Of a stretch of 64,000 bases of DNA, positions 1 through 8,837 are shown one piece after another. The notes below the pieces were generated by a model. That model saw nothing but the letters and a program-made list of their open reading frames with translations. It did no database searches and was not told where the DNA came from. This stretch comes from JANWXR01 sp964608265. Its GTDB lineage: Bacteria > Chloroflexota > Anaerolineae > Anaerolineales > UBA6663. Position 1 is the stretch's first letter; the number at the start of each line of letters is the position of its first letter. The DNA lies in NCBI GenBank assembly GCA_964608265.1, contig CAZSNP010000011.1, forward strand, positions 24,192 through 88,191, in the 5' to 3' direction. A program made the translations under genes and the position numbers.

Positions 1-366
<366 letters not shown>

Positions 367-449
367 AGCGGAAGGTCGGGAAAGAAAGGAAAAAGGGGAA
401 ACGAGGGAATAGCTGCGCTGCGCTGTTGTTCCTTCCTCCCCCGTTGCGG

Positions 450-950
450 TTATGAGATCGTTACCAGTATTTGATTTTGCTCGACGCCGTCGCCCGGCTT
501 GACCTTGACCCGCGCGACCGTGCCTTCGCGCGGCGACTTGAGTTCGTTCTGCATTTTCATCGACTCGAGGATGATGAGGTTGTCGCCTTTGCGAACAGCC
601 TGGCCCTCGGCCACCGGCACCGCGACGACGAGGCCGGGCATGGGCGCTTTCAGATTGAACTCGCCGCTCCCGCCGGGGCCGTGCGCGCCGCCGGCCGCGC
701 GCAGCCGCTTCTCGCGCTCATCCTCCACCCGCACCGCGTAGAGCATGCCGCGCAGCAATACCTGCCAGGTGTCGCCCTCTCCCGGCTGAAGATGAGCTTC
801 ATAGGACTGGCCGCCAATCAACAAGGTGTAGACCTCGCGGTTCAGATTAAGGAAATCTACGGGGTACGTCCGGCCATCTACCGCGACGGTGTTGTCATCC
901 TGGATTTCAATGATGAAGGTTCTGTCGTGAACGCTGGCGATGTATCTCAT
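450..950 (-). CDS. Biotin carboxyl carrier protein (acyl-CoA carboxylase subunit)
   Basis: A 166-residue protein. The C-terminal 70 residues form a biotinyl/lipoyl domain starting at LKAPMPGLVVAVPV and carrying the biotinylation motif ESMKM, with the Lys about 35 residues from the C-terminus. The N-terminal half is a short beta-rich region of the kind found in propionyl-CoA and pyruvate carboxylase carrier subunits. A Gly/Ala-rich hinge (AAGGAHGPGGSG) separates the two. It should carry CO2 from the biotin carboxylase encoded at 4829-6343 to a carboxyltransferase that is not in this window. Methylmalonyl-CoA mutase follows 83 bases downstream, which suggests propionyl-CoA as the substrate. Confidence 0.88.
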   Translation of the reverse strand: MRYIASVHDRTFIIEIQDDNTVAVDGRTYPVDFLNLNREVYTLLIGGQSYEAHLQPGEGDTWQVLLRGMLYAVRVEDEREKRLRAAGGAHGPGGSGEFNLKAPMPGLVVAVPVAEGQAVRKGDNLIILESMKMQNELKSPREGTVARVKVKPGDGVEQNQILVTIS

Positions 951-964
951 GATCGATTCCGCAG

Positions 965-3010
965 TCAGGGTGCACGAATGATAACCGAGTTCTCGCCGGT
1001 CCCTGCTCCTGCCGGCGCCCGACTTGTGACAACGGCGCCGGTCGCTTCATCCACCAGGGTGATGCGCACCGTGTACGGGCCGGCTTCGGTCGCGGGGAGT
1101 TTGAGTGGGTAGCGGTCAATGACGATCTGCCCCGGCTGCCAGTCGCGCGTGGGGAACAAGGCCTCGCCCGGGAAGTTCAGGATCTGGAAGGCGATCTGTC
1201 CGTCCGTGTCCAGCAAGTCGGCCTGCACCAGGTAATCGCGGCCGAGCGGCTGCGGGCCGCTGCGCCACACCAGCGTCACCTCGAGATAGCGATAGTCCGG
1301 CGTCTGCCCGAACTCGGCCCGGTAGCCCTCCAGCCGCAAGCGGTCACCGTCGAACTGCACGGGCAGCGGCGTCAGCCAGGCCGGCAGGTCGGCCTCGAGC
1401 GGCAGATCATGGCGCCGGTAGACGACGAGCCGCTGCACCGCCCATGTCGCCCGGCTGACGAGGCCGATGGTCGGTGTGTATAGCGCCAGGAAGTCCGGCG
1501 CGTCCGGGCGCAGGTCTTCCACGATGAAGCCATCGAAGGCGATGAAGAGGTCGGGCTGTTCTTCCAGGATCATCCGCCGAGGCACCGTATACACACTGAC
1601 CGGAATCTCGGGGGGCAGGGGGAAGTATTTGTGAATGGCCGGCGTCACCAGGCCGGTCGTGTCGAAGATTGGGCCGGGGTAGGCCCAGCCGAAGGCCCCA
1701 ATCTCCGGGATGGCCACCTGCCGGCCCGCGCGCGCCGCACGGGCCAGCATCTGCGCCAGAGTCACGTAATCGGCCTCGCGCTCTTTGTTGAACGAGGAGT
1801 TGATGATGAGGGGTGAGCGCCTAGCCTGCTCCCAGGGCAGGGCGTTGAGGCGCGAGAGTTGAGGCAGGGAGAGGAGCAGCGCTGCGAAAAGCGATAGGGT
1901 GAGGGTTGAGGCGTGTTGCGTGCCGCGTGTTGGGTGAGGACGGAACACGTACCGCCCAACGCGTTCTCCTGCCCAGGCCGCAGCGATGAGGATGAGCAAT
2001 TGGTAGAGCGGCAGAAGCGGAATCTCGTACCAGCCCAGCCAGAGCGGGTTGCCGACCGAGAAGAAGGCGATGAAGAGGACGATGTAGACGCCGAGCATCC
2101 ACGCGCGCGGGTGGCGGCGCTGTGCGGCAAACAGACCCAGCGCGCACAGGCCCAACGGCAACAGCGCCTGCAGCATCTGCCGCCAGACCGGCTCCGGGTC
2201 GTTGAGCGGCGGCAGGCTGAAGGCGAACACGGTGCGCAGTTGGACGAGAAAAGCGCGGAAGGCGGCCAGCTCATCGGGCATCCGGTAGACGACGGACTTG
2301 GCGAGCACCGATTGCGGGATGGGCTGGCCGAAGTAGGCGAAGGCAAAGAGCAGCCAGGGCAGGACGATGGCCAGGGAAAGCGCGGCTTCTTTCCAGGGCC
2401 AACGGCTGGGCTGGCGCCACACGGGCAGGCCGAGAGCGGCGCAGAGCGCCGCCGCCAACGTCGCGCCGTCCGGTCGGATCAACACCGCCACGCCGGCGCC
2501 CAGCGCGGCCAGCGAGTATCGCCCGTGGAAGAACAGGGTCAGCGTGCCGATGATCGCCAGCAGATTGAAGCTGCTCTCCATGCCGCCGGTGGAAAAATCG
2601 AGCAGGCGGGCGTCGAGGGTGAAGAGCAGTGCGGCGATCAGGCCGACCCACCGATGGCCGCTCAGCCGCGCTCCCAGCCGCAACAGCAGGCAGAAGGCGA
2701 GCGCATCGCAGCCGGCGTTGAGGACGACGGCCAGCTTGGGAAAATCGGTGAAGCCGCTCACCCATGCCGCCAGGGCGAGCAGCAGGGTGTAAGCGGGCGT
2801 CGTCGTGCCAAGCACACGCTCGCCGGCGTTGTACACAAAACCCGCGCCATTGATGAGGTTGCGCGCGTAGCGAAAGGTGATGTAGGCGTCATCCACCGTG
2901 TTCGGCGGCTGATAGCCGCGCAGCCAGAGCAGAAAGAGCACGCCGGCGAACGCAAGGGCGGCGAGGCCGAAACGATTGACGCAGGAAATCCTTTTCAATG
3001 TCAACACCAA
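965..3010 (-). CDS. Polytopic membrane glycosyltransferase-like protein (GT-C fold)
   Basis: A 681-residue protein with about ten hydrophobic segments in its first 400 residues and a long, mainly hydrophilic C-terminal region of about 280 residues. The segment DDAYITFRYARNL followed by NAGERVLGTTTP near residues 40-70 is typical of GT-C lipid-linked sugar transferases of the ArnT/PMT/AftB type; the DD pair early after the first helix is the usual catalytic acidic site. The C-terminal part should be extracytoplasmic. The sugar and acceptor are unknown. Its start lies 4 bases after the stop of another glycosyltransferase-like gene, so the two are probably co-transcribed. Both sit, unexpectedly, between two subunits of an acyl-CoA carboxylase. 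Confidence 0.72.
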   Translation of the reverse strand: MVLTLKRISCVNRFGLAALAFAGVLFLLWLRGYQPPNTVDDAYITFRYARNLINGAGFVYNAGERVLGTTTPAYTLLLALAAWVSGFTDFPKLAVVLNAGCDALAFCLLLRLGARLSGHRWVGLIAALLFTLDARLLDFSTGGMESSFNLLAIIGTLTLFFHGRYSLAALGAGVAVLIRPDGATLAAALCAALGLPVWRQPSRWPWKEAALSLAIVLPWLLFAFAYFGQPIPQSVLAKSVVYRMPDELAAFRAFLVQLRTVFAFSLPPLNDPEPVWRQMLQALLPLGLCALGLFAAQRRHPRAWMLGVYIVLFIAFFSVGNPLWLGWYEIPLLPLYQLLILIAAAWAGERVGRYVFRPHPTRGTQHASTLTLSLFAALLLSLPQLSRLNALPWEQARRSPLIINSSFNKEREADYVTLAQMLARAARAGRQVAIPEIGAFGWAYPGPIFDTTGLVTPAIHKYFPLPPEIPVSVYTVPRRMILEEQPDLFIAFDGFIVEDLRPDAPDFLALYTPTIGLVSRATWAVQRLVVYRRHDLPLEADLPAWLTPLPVQFDGDRLRLEGYRAEFGQTPDYRYLEVTLVWRSGPQPLGRDYLVQADLLDTDGQIAFQILNFPGEALFPTRDWQPGQIVIDRYPLKLPATEAGPYTVRITLVDEATGAVVTSRAPAGAGTGENSVIIRAP

Positions 3011-3014
3011 GCCT

Positions 3015-4796
3015 TCACGGCTGTACCCGAATGTTGCCGAACTCGACCCACGCCTCGTTGGGCGAGCCGGCGTCCGCGCCGATCACGGGCAGGCGCTGCA
3101 TCGTCTCGCGGTTGTACAGGCCGAGCACCAGGCGGGCCGGGCCGGCAGGCGCGTCGGCAGGCACAGTCAAACGGTATGTGTCCACAAAATTACGACCGAC
3201 ATCCCAGAACGTCGTGGCATAGCGGCCTGCGCCGGGATACGTGTCCTGCTGCGCTGTCGAGCCGGTGGGCGTGAGCAGGTGAATGAAGACGAAATACGGG
3301 ATATCGGTGCGCGAGAGCGGCTGCCAGACGACCTCTACCGCCAGCCCTTCGCCGCCTCTCAGCGTGTCCGTGCTCAACCGGTAACCGAGCACGCGCGCCG
3401 TGTCGCCGAGGTTGGCGTCGAGCGGCGTCATCAGTCGGAGTTCTGCGGCGGTCGGCGAACGGGGGAAGGCGTAGGTGGGGATGAGCAGGCCGAACAGCCC
3501 GTATACGGCCAGGCCAAGCGTCGCGGCGCTGAGGGTTAGTACGACGGCCCTTTGCCAGCGAGCGGGGACCCAGGCCAGCACGCCGGCGGCTACCAGCAGC
3601 GCCAGCGAGGGGTAGGCGGTGAACAGGTAACGACCATGCCCGCCGCGAATGAAGAACGCCATGTAGTAGATCAGCGCCAGCACCACCGCGACGACGGTGA
3701 GCGCATGAAGCAGCCAGATCATTCGCGCAGGGCCTGGCAATGAACGCTGGCGCAGCGCGGGCCAGGCCAGCCACATCGCGCCGGCCAGCCCGAGCGCGGC
3801 CACGGCCCACACCGTCCGGTAGACCGGGTCGGCGTACTCGATGATCAGCCCGTAGCCGAAGCGGCCCACCATCCCGCTGAGCAGCAAATGCGCGACCTGC
3901 TCCACCGGCATCACCGGCTGATCGGCCCACAACTGCCCGACGATGGCGTTGGCCGTCCAATCACCGTACAGCACCTGGTTGCGGGCGAACCACCAGCCGG
4001 TGAGCGCCAGCACCGGCAGGCCGGCAGCCAGGCCGTGGGCCAGAAAGCGCCGCACGCTGCGCGCGCGCCGGGCGTCGTAGGCCAGCGCCGCCCCGAGGGG
4101 CGCGGCCAGCACCAGGCCACTCGTTTGCAACAGGATGGCGAGCGATAGTCCCACACCCAGCAAAAGGCAGTGCCTCACCGTCAGCCCGCCGGGCAGCCAG
4201 CGAGTGAGGGCGTACAGGAGGCCGGCGCCGGCGGCGAGCGCAGCGGTGCTGTTCTGCACCACGCCGCTCATGAACAGCACCATTGGGTTGAAAGCGAGCA
4301 GTGCGGCGGCCAGCGCCGAGGCGCGCATCGGGAGCAACTGCCGCGCGGCCAGGCAGGTGCAGGCGACCGCCGCCGCCGAGAACGCAGTGGAGAGGACTCG
4401 GATGATGTGGACGGCCAGCGCCTGCCCGGAGAACGGCCAGCGCTCCGCATTGCTGCGCAGGTATTTGGATTTGTGATCATTGGAGAGGTCGCCATAGCGG
4501 AACCAGAAGTCGCCGCTTTGCGGCGGCTGCACGTGATCGGCGTTCCCCGCGTTTGGAACCCAGGCCGAGATGAGCGCGGCGAGCGCGTGGTAGAGCGGCG
4601 GATGGTGGGCGCGCGGCCCCTCCTGATCTAGCGTTTGCACGGGCAGCGCGCCGTGGAGTTGCAGGTAGCGTATGAAGAGAAAGTGCTGCGCCTCGTCCGG
4701 CGCCTCGAAGATGGGCGTCGCCAGGCCGAAGCTCAGGCCCAGCGCGACGTGCGCGGCCAGAATCAATCCAAGCGGACGCCATAGCCGGCCGGCCAC
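3015..4796 (-). CDS. Membrane glycosyltransferase-like protein (PMT/ArnT-like)
   Basis: About 594 residues with roughly ten membrane spans and a hydrophilic C-terminal domain. After the first helix comes ATPIFEAPDEAQHF, an acidic DE motif like that of GT-C transferases of the dolichyl-phosphate-mannose mannosyltransferase superfamily. The chosen start is a GTG at 4796 behind a purine-rich GAGGGAAGG, 32 bases after the stop of the biotin carboxylase. An upstream in-frame ATG at 4862 would overlap that gene by 34 bases and adds only a charged tail. It is followed closely by another GT-C-like gene. Likely role: glycosylation of a lipid, polymer or protein on the outer face of the membrane; substrate unknown. 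Confidence 0.68.
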   Translation of the reverse strand: MAGRLWRPLGLILAAHVALGLSFGLATPIFEAPDEAQHFLFIRYLQLHGALPVQTLDQEGPRAHHPPLYHALAALISAWVPNAGNADHVQPPQSGDFWFRYGDLSNDHKSKYLRSNAERWPFSGQALAVHIIRVLSTAFSAAAVACTCLAARQLLPMRASALAAALLAFNPMVLFMSGVVQNSTAALAAGAGLLYALTRWLPGGLTVRHCLLLGVGLSLAILLQTSGLVLAAPLGAALAYDARRARSVRRFLAHGLAAGLPVLALTGWWFARNQVLYGDWTANAIVGQLWADQPVMPVEQVAHLLLSGMVGRFGYGLIIEYADPVYRTVWAVAALGLAGAMWLAWPALRQRSLPGPARMIWLLHALTVVAVVLALIYYMAFFIRGGHGRYLFTAYPSLALLVAAGVLAWVPARWQRAVVLTLSAATLGLAVYGLFGLLIPTYAFPRSPTAAELRLMTPLDANLGDTARVLGYRLSTDTLRGGEGLAVEVVWQPLSRTDIPYFVFIHLLTPTGSTAQQDTYPGAGRYATTFWDVGRNFVDTYRLTVPADAPAGPARLVLGLYNRETMQRLPVIGADAGSPNEAWVEFGNIRVQP

Positions 4797-4828
4797 ACCC
4801 TTCCCTCTGTGCCTTCCTGCTCCCCGGT

Positions 4829-6343
4829 TCAGCGGTGCATCCGCTCGTAACGGCCCACCCACTTCCAGTTGCTGGTGTCGCGCTTGCCGCGCTGCACGAG
4901 CTGGGCGGCGTGGCGCGCCTGCTCGTGCGCCGCCAGCGTCGCCAGAATAGCGGCCACCTCCGGGTAGGTGGTCAGCCCCTCCTCCATCTCCTCCAGGCTG
5001 AAGCGGTCCTCGATGAAGCGCGTGTCGAAGTTGCTAGCCAGGAAACGGTGTGATTCCAGGATGCGCTGGTGGAAGGGGATGGTCGTCTTGACGCCGATGA
5101 TGCGATACTCCTCCAGCGCGCGCCGCATGCGGAGGATAGCCTCGCCGCGCGTTTCGCCGAAGCAGATCAACTTGGCGATCAGTGAGTCGTAATAGGGCGT
5201 GATCTCGAAGCCGGCGTACACACTGGTATCCACGCGCACACCGGGGCCGGAGGGGAGGATGCTGGCGGTGATGCGACCGGTGGAGGGCATGAAGTTGTTG
5301 TACGGGTCCTCGGCGTTGATGCGGCACTCGATCGCCCAGCCGCGCAGTTGGATGTCGTCCTGCGTGTAGCGCAGCTTGCGCCCGCGCGCGATGCGGATTT
5401 GCTCCTTCACCAAATCCACGCCCGTCACCAGTTCGGTCACCGGATGCTCCACCTGCAGCCGCGTGTTCATCTCCATGAAATAGAAATTCTTGTCGTTGTC
5501 GACCAGACATTCGATCGTGCCGGCGCTGTGATAATCCACCGCCGCCGCCGCCCGCACCGCCATCGCCCCCATTTTCTGGCGGAACTCTTCGTCCTGGTCA
5601 ATGAACGGCGACGGCGCTTCCTCCAGAATCTTCTGATGCCGTCGCTGCAATGAGCACTCGCGCTCGCCGAGGTGGATGATGTTGCCGTGATGATCGCCCA
5701 GCACCTGAATCTCGATGTGACGCGCGCCGGTGATGAGCTTCTCGAGGTAGACATTGCCATCGCCGAATGCGGACTCGGCCTCGCGGCGCGCCGCGGCCAG
5801 CAGACCGGGCAGCGCCTCAGCCGAGTTCACGACCCGCATGCCCTTGCCGCCGCCGCCGGCTGTGGCCTTGATGAGTAGCGGGAAGCCGATGTGCGGGGCG
5901 ACGGCGATGATCTCGGCGTCGCGCAGGTTGCCCTCGCCCTCGGTGCCCGGCACCACCGGCACGCCGGCTTTCACCACCGTGGCTCGCGCCACCGCTTTGT
6001 CGCCCATCGCCGCGATGGCCGAAGGCTTCGGGCCGATGAAGGTGATCTCGGCCTCGGCGCAGGCCTGCGCGAAGTCCTCGCGCTCGGCGAGGAAGCCATA
6101 GCCGGGATGGATGGCGTCCACCTCGGCCTGGCGGGCCACGTCGAGCAGTTTGTCAATCCGCAGATAGCTCTCGCGCGATGGGGCCGGGCCGAGCAGGTAG
6201 GCCTCGTCGGCGTAACGCACGTGCATCGCGCCGCGATCGACCTCCGAGAAGACGGCCACCGTGCGGATGCCCAACTCCTTGCACGCGCGCAGCACCCGCA
6301 CCGCGATCTCGCCGCGATTGGCGATGAGGATTTTCTTGAACAT
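4829..6343 (-). CDS. accC: Biotin carboxylase subunit of acyl-CoA carboxylase
   Basis: A 504-residue ATP-grasp enzyme that carboxylates biotin with ATP and bicarbonate. It begins MFKKILIANRGEIAVRVLRA, has the glycine-rich ATP-binding loop KATAGGGGKGMRVV (about residue 160), HIEIQVLGD, FMEMNTRLQVEHPVTE (metal and catalytic residues around 285-300) and the biotin-carboxylase C-terminal domain (GWAIECRINAEDP). Length is a little longer than the 450-residue stand-alone AccC, with a C-terminal helix as in propionyl-CoA carboxylase alpha subunits. The carrier domain is encoded separately at 450-950. A TATAAT box lies 30 bases upstream. The gene symbol is used in the broad sense; propionyl-CoA rather than acetyl-CoA is the likelier substrate given the linked mutase. 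Confidence 0.93.
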   Translation of the reverse strand: MFKKILIANRGEIAVRVLRACKELGIRTVAVFSEVDRGAMHVRYADEAYLLGPAPSRESYLRIDKLLDVARQAEVDAIHPGYGFLAEREDFAQACAEAEITFIGPKPSAIAAMGDKAVARATVVKAGVPVVPGTEGEGNLRDAEIIAVAPHIGFPLLIKATAGGGGKGMRVVNSAEALPGLLAAARREAESAFGDGNVYLEKLITGARHIEIQVLGDHHGNIIHLGERECSLQRRHQKILEEAPSPFIDQDEEFRQKMGAMAVRAAAAVDYHSAGTIECLVDNDKNFYFMEMNTRLQVEHPVTELVTGVDLVKEQIRIARGRKLRYTQDDIQLRGWAIECRINAEDPYNNFMPSTGRITASILPSGPGVRVDTSVYAGFEITPYYDSLIAKLICFGETRGEAILRMRRALEEYRIIGVKTTIPFHQRILESHRFLASNFDTRFIEDRFSLEEMEEGLTTYPEVAAILATLAAHEQARHAAQLVQRGKRDTSNWKWVGRYERMHR

Positions 6344-6372
6344 GAATTCTCCGCAGCAGCCTGATCGCTCGC

Positions 6373-6378
6373 ATTATA
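6373..6378 (-). promoter_or_regulatory. Minus-strand -10 box upstream of the biotin carboxylase
   Basis: A perfect TATAAT on the minus strand, 30 bases before the ATG of the biotin carboxylase. No convincing -35 hexamer is found at the usual 16-18 base spacing. The region is the divergent gap between the carboxylase operon and the thiolase gene. Confidence 0.45.
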
Positions 6379-6406
6379 ACGCGGCGGTACAATGAGGGCG
6401 CTGTCT

Positions 6407-6461
6407 ACCCCCTCCCGGCCTCCGCCACTCGAAACGCGCGAATGGGGAGGGCTGGGGAGGG
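6407..6461. repeat. C/G-rich inverted repeat in the divergent gap
   Basis: A pyrimidine-rich block (ACCCCCTCCC) is followed by purine-rich blocks (GGGGAGGG and GGGGAGGGG), allowing a hairpin. It resembles the CCCTCTCCC / GGGAGAGGG blocks at 17140-17240, within 26235-26466 and near 39985, and probably belongs to the same dispersed intergenic family. Confidence 0.4.
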
Positions 6462-6477
6462 GTCGCCCGGAGGCCTT

Positions 6478-7713
6478 ATGCCTGAAGCCGTCATCATCTC
6501 TGCCGTACGCACACCGATTGGCCGGCACGGCGGCGTGTTGAAGGATGTGCGGCCCGACGATCTGGCCGCGCTGGTGCTGCGCGAAGCCGCCGCGCGCGCC
6601 TCGCTCGACCCGGCGCTAATTGATGAGGTCTACCTGGGCTGCGCGAATCAGGCGGGCGAGGACAACCGCAACGTCGCGCGGATGGCGGTGCTGCTGGCGG
6701 GCTTCCCGGTCAGCGTGCCGGGGCTGACGCTCAACCGTTTGTGTTCATCGGGCCTGGCCGCCGTGAACGCCGCGGCCCGCGCCATCAAAGCCGGTGACGC
6801 CGAGGTGTGCCTCGCCGGCGGCGTCGAGAGCATGACGCGTTCACCGTACGCGATCCCGAAGACCAACCCCGTGTGGGCGTACGGCAACGTCACCGCGTTT
6901 GACACCACCATCGGCTGGCGCTTCGTCAACCCCAACATGAAGGAGATGTATGGGATTGACTCGATGGGCGAGACGGCGGAGAACGTCGAGGAACGGTGGA
7001 GGGTGGAGGGGAGAGGGATTACACGCGCCGATCAGGACGCCTTCGCGCTGGAGAGCCACCGGCGCGCCGTGGCCGCGATCGAGTCGGGCAAGTTCGCCGA
7101 GGAGGTCGTTCCAGTCCCCGTACCACAACGCAAGGGTGAACCGATCCTCGTCAGCCGCGATGAGCACCCGCGCGCCGACACGTCGCTGGAGGCGCTGGGC
7201 AAGCTCAAGCCGGCCTTCCGCGCGGGCGGCTCGGTGACGGCCGGCAATTCGTCCGGCATCAATGACGGCGCGGCGGCGCTGGTGCTGATGAGCGACCGCA
7301 AGGCGCGCGAGTTGGGATTGAAGCCGCTGGCCCGCATCGTCTCCTCGGCCGCCGCCGGCGTGGAGCCGCGCGTCATGGGCCTCGGCCCCATCCCCGCCAC
7401 GCGCAAGGCGCTTAAGCTCGCGGGCCTCAGCCTCGACGACATCCGCCTCATCGAACTCAACGAAGCCTTCGCCGTGCAGGCCCTCGCGGTGATGGGCGAG
7501 TTGGGCTTTCGGCACGAGATCACCAACGTCAACGGCGGGGCGATTGCGCTCGGCCACCCGCTCGGGTGCAGCGGCGCGCGGCTGGTATGCACGCTCGTTC
7601 ACGAAATGCGCCGCCGCGCCGCGACCGAGCCGCGCCCGTACTACGGCCTGGCGACGTTGTGCGTGGGCGTTGGGCAGGGGGAAGCGACGGTGGTGGAGTG
7701 GGTGGGGAATTGA
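6478..7713 (+). CDS. Thiolase (acetyl-CoA C-acyltransferase)
   Basis: 411 residues beginning MPEAVIISAVRTPIGRHGG, preceded by GGAGG four bases before the ATG. Thiolase active-site elements are all present: nucleophilic Cys in NRLCSSGLAAVN (about residue 90), NEAFAVQ, the His of GGAIALGHPLGCSGAR (about 355) and the second Cys in TLCVGVGQG (about 388). It condenses or cleaves 3-ketoacyl-CoA with CoA. Biosynthetic (acetoacetyl-CoA) and degradative (beta-oxidation) versions cannot be told apart here. Close relatives often work in beta-oxidation or aromatic degradation (PcaF-like). It is divergent from the acyl-CoA carboxylase operon, so acyl-CoA metabolism is a shared theme at this end of the window. 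Confidence 0.92.
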   Translation: MPEAVIISAVRTPIGRHGGVLKDVRPDDLAALVLREAAARASLDPALIDEVYLGCANQAGEDNRNVARMAVLLAGFPVSVPGLTLNRLCSSGLAAVNAAARAIKAGDAEVCLAGGVESMTRSPYAIPKTNPVWAYGNVTAFDTTIGWRFVNPNMKEMYGIDSMGETAENVEERWRVEGRGITRADQDAFALESHRRAVAAIESGKFAEEVVPVPVPQRKGEPILVSRDEHPRADTSLEALGKLKPAFRAGGSVTAGNSSGINDGAAALVLMSDRKARELGLKPLARIVSSAAAGVEPRVMGLGPIPATRKALKLAGLSLDDIRLIELNEAFAVQALAVMGELGFRHEITNVNGGAIALGHPLGCSGARLVCTLVHEMRRRAATEPRPYYGLATLCVGVGQGEATVVEWVGN

Positions 7714-7771
7714 GGGAAACGAGGGAGAAGGAATTGAAGGAGTAAAGGAAAGGGCGATGGGATAGCGAACT

Positions 7772-7893
7772 GATGCCGGCAGCGGATGCAGGCAGCGTAT
7801 GCCGGCAGCGGATGAGGAACGGATGCCGACAGCGGATGCCGGCAGTGGATGCCGGCAGCGGATGCAGGCAGCGGATGAGGAACGGATGTAACG
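7772..7893. repeat. Degenerate 13-bp tandem repeat
   Basis: About ten consecutive units of consensus GATGCCGGCAGCG occur in the gap after the thiolase gene. Most are 13 bases long with single changes (GATGCAGGCAGCG, TATGCCGGCAGCG, GATGCCGACAGCG). Two 11-base variants GATGAGGAACG interrupt the array, and the last unit is shortened. There are no spacers, so it is not a CRISPR array. No function is evident. Confidence 0.85.
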
Positions 7894-7931
7894 GATAGAG
7901 GCCACCGCCGCATCCATCCGCTACATCCGTT
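7881..7931. repeat. 16-bp inverted repeat at the end of the tandem array
   Basis: AACGGATGTAACGGAT (7881-7896) and ATCCGCTACATCCGTT (7916-7931) pair at 15 of 16 positions around a 19-base loop. The left arm is made from the last tandem units. It lies 38 bases before the start of the arginase-family gene and is not followed by a T-run, so a terminator role is doubtful. Confidence 0.7.
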
Positions 7932-7969
7932 GCCAACCTCGGTTGCCAACATCCATTGCCAATTACCCG

Positions 7970-8785
7970 ATGAACCTCACACTCCTCCCCTCCCCCTTCT
8001 CGCTTGATCAACATCGCAAAGGCATGGGCCGCGCGCCGGAGGCGTTGCTGGCCGCCGGGCTGGTCGCCGCGCTCGAAAGTGACGGCCACACAGTGCGCGT
8101 CGCCGAGCGCAGCACCGAACTCGGTGACGGCGACCGACTGGCGCGCCTCGGCCGCAACCTCGGCCTGCTGGCCGAGGCCAGCGCCGAGGCGCGGCGCGCG
8201 GGCACGCTGCCGGTCATCCTCGGCGGGGATTGTCTGGTTTCGATTGGGGCGGTGGCGGGGCTGCGACACTCGCTGGCCGAAGACTTCGGTATTGTGTGGT
8301 TCGACGCGCACGGGGATTTCAACACACCGGAGACGACGATCAGCGGTTACCTCGGCGGGATGCCGCTGGCATGCTGTTGTGGCCGTGGGCTGGAGGAACT
8401 CCGAGCCGCGGCCCACCTCGCGCAGCCGGTGAGCGACGCCAACGTCGCGCTGTTGGGTGTGCGCGATCTCGATCCCGCCGAACGCGCGCTGCTTGACTCA
8501 ACGCCCGTACGCCGCTTCGAGCCGGCGCACGTCGCGGACTTCGCGCCGCCGGTGCTTCCCACCTATTTGCATTTCGACATCGACGCGCTCGACGCCCGCT
8601 TCGCGCCCGGCGTGAACTATCCCGCGCCACACGGGCTGACGCCGCCGGCCGCCCTCGAGGCGGCGCGCAAAGTGCGGCCCCACCTCGCCGCCCTCTCGCT
8701 CACCGCCGTTGACCCGGAACTCGATCCAAACGGGCAGACTGTGCGGATGGGCGTGGAGCTTCTGAGGGGAATCCTGCGGGAATAG
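7970..8785 (+). CDS. Arginase/agmatinase-family hydrolase
   Basis: 271 residues, start MNLTLLPSPFSL. Ureohydrolase motifs are visible: VILGGDCLVSIGA (about residue 85), WFDAHGDFNTP (about 110) and LHFDIDALD (about 200), the last two supplying Asp and His ligands of the binuclear manganese centre. In classical arginases the first motif reads GGDHS; here the metal-binding His is replaced by Cys, a change I associate with uncharacterised arginase-like proteins. The substrate (arginine, agmatine, formiminoglutamate or another guanidino compound) therefore cannot be assigned. An alternative start 27 bases upstream adds nine unconserved residues. It stands alone on the plus strand, with a repeat-rich leader. 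Confidence 0.85.
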   Translation: MNLTLLPSPFSLDQHRKGMGRAPEALLAAGLVAALESDGHTVRVAERSTELGDGDRLARLGRNLGLLAEASAEARRAGTLPVILGGDCLVSIGAVAGLRHSLAEDFGIVWFDAHGDFNTPETTISGYLGGMPLACCCGRGLEELRAAAHLAQPVSDANVALLGVRDLDPAERALLDSTPVRRFEPAHVADFAPPVLPTYLHFDIDALDARFAPGVNYPAPHGLTPPAALEAARKVRPHLAALSLTAVDPELDPNGQTVRMGVELLRGILRE

Positions 8786-8837
8786 CCGCACCGAGCGCGA
8801 AGCCCTTCGCGTTCTGTGCCTGACTTGCGGTTAACGT

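Noticed and set aside
1913..3274. Long plus-strand open frame of 453 codons antisense to two glycosyltransferase genes
   Set aside because: Rich in Arg, Gln, Glu and Gly with no domain; a GC-driven shadow of the real genes.
7772..7893. Tandem repeat considered as a CRISPR array
   Set aside because: Units of 13 bases with no unique spacers; it is a simple tandem repeat.
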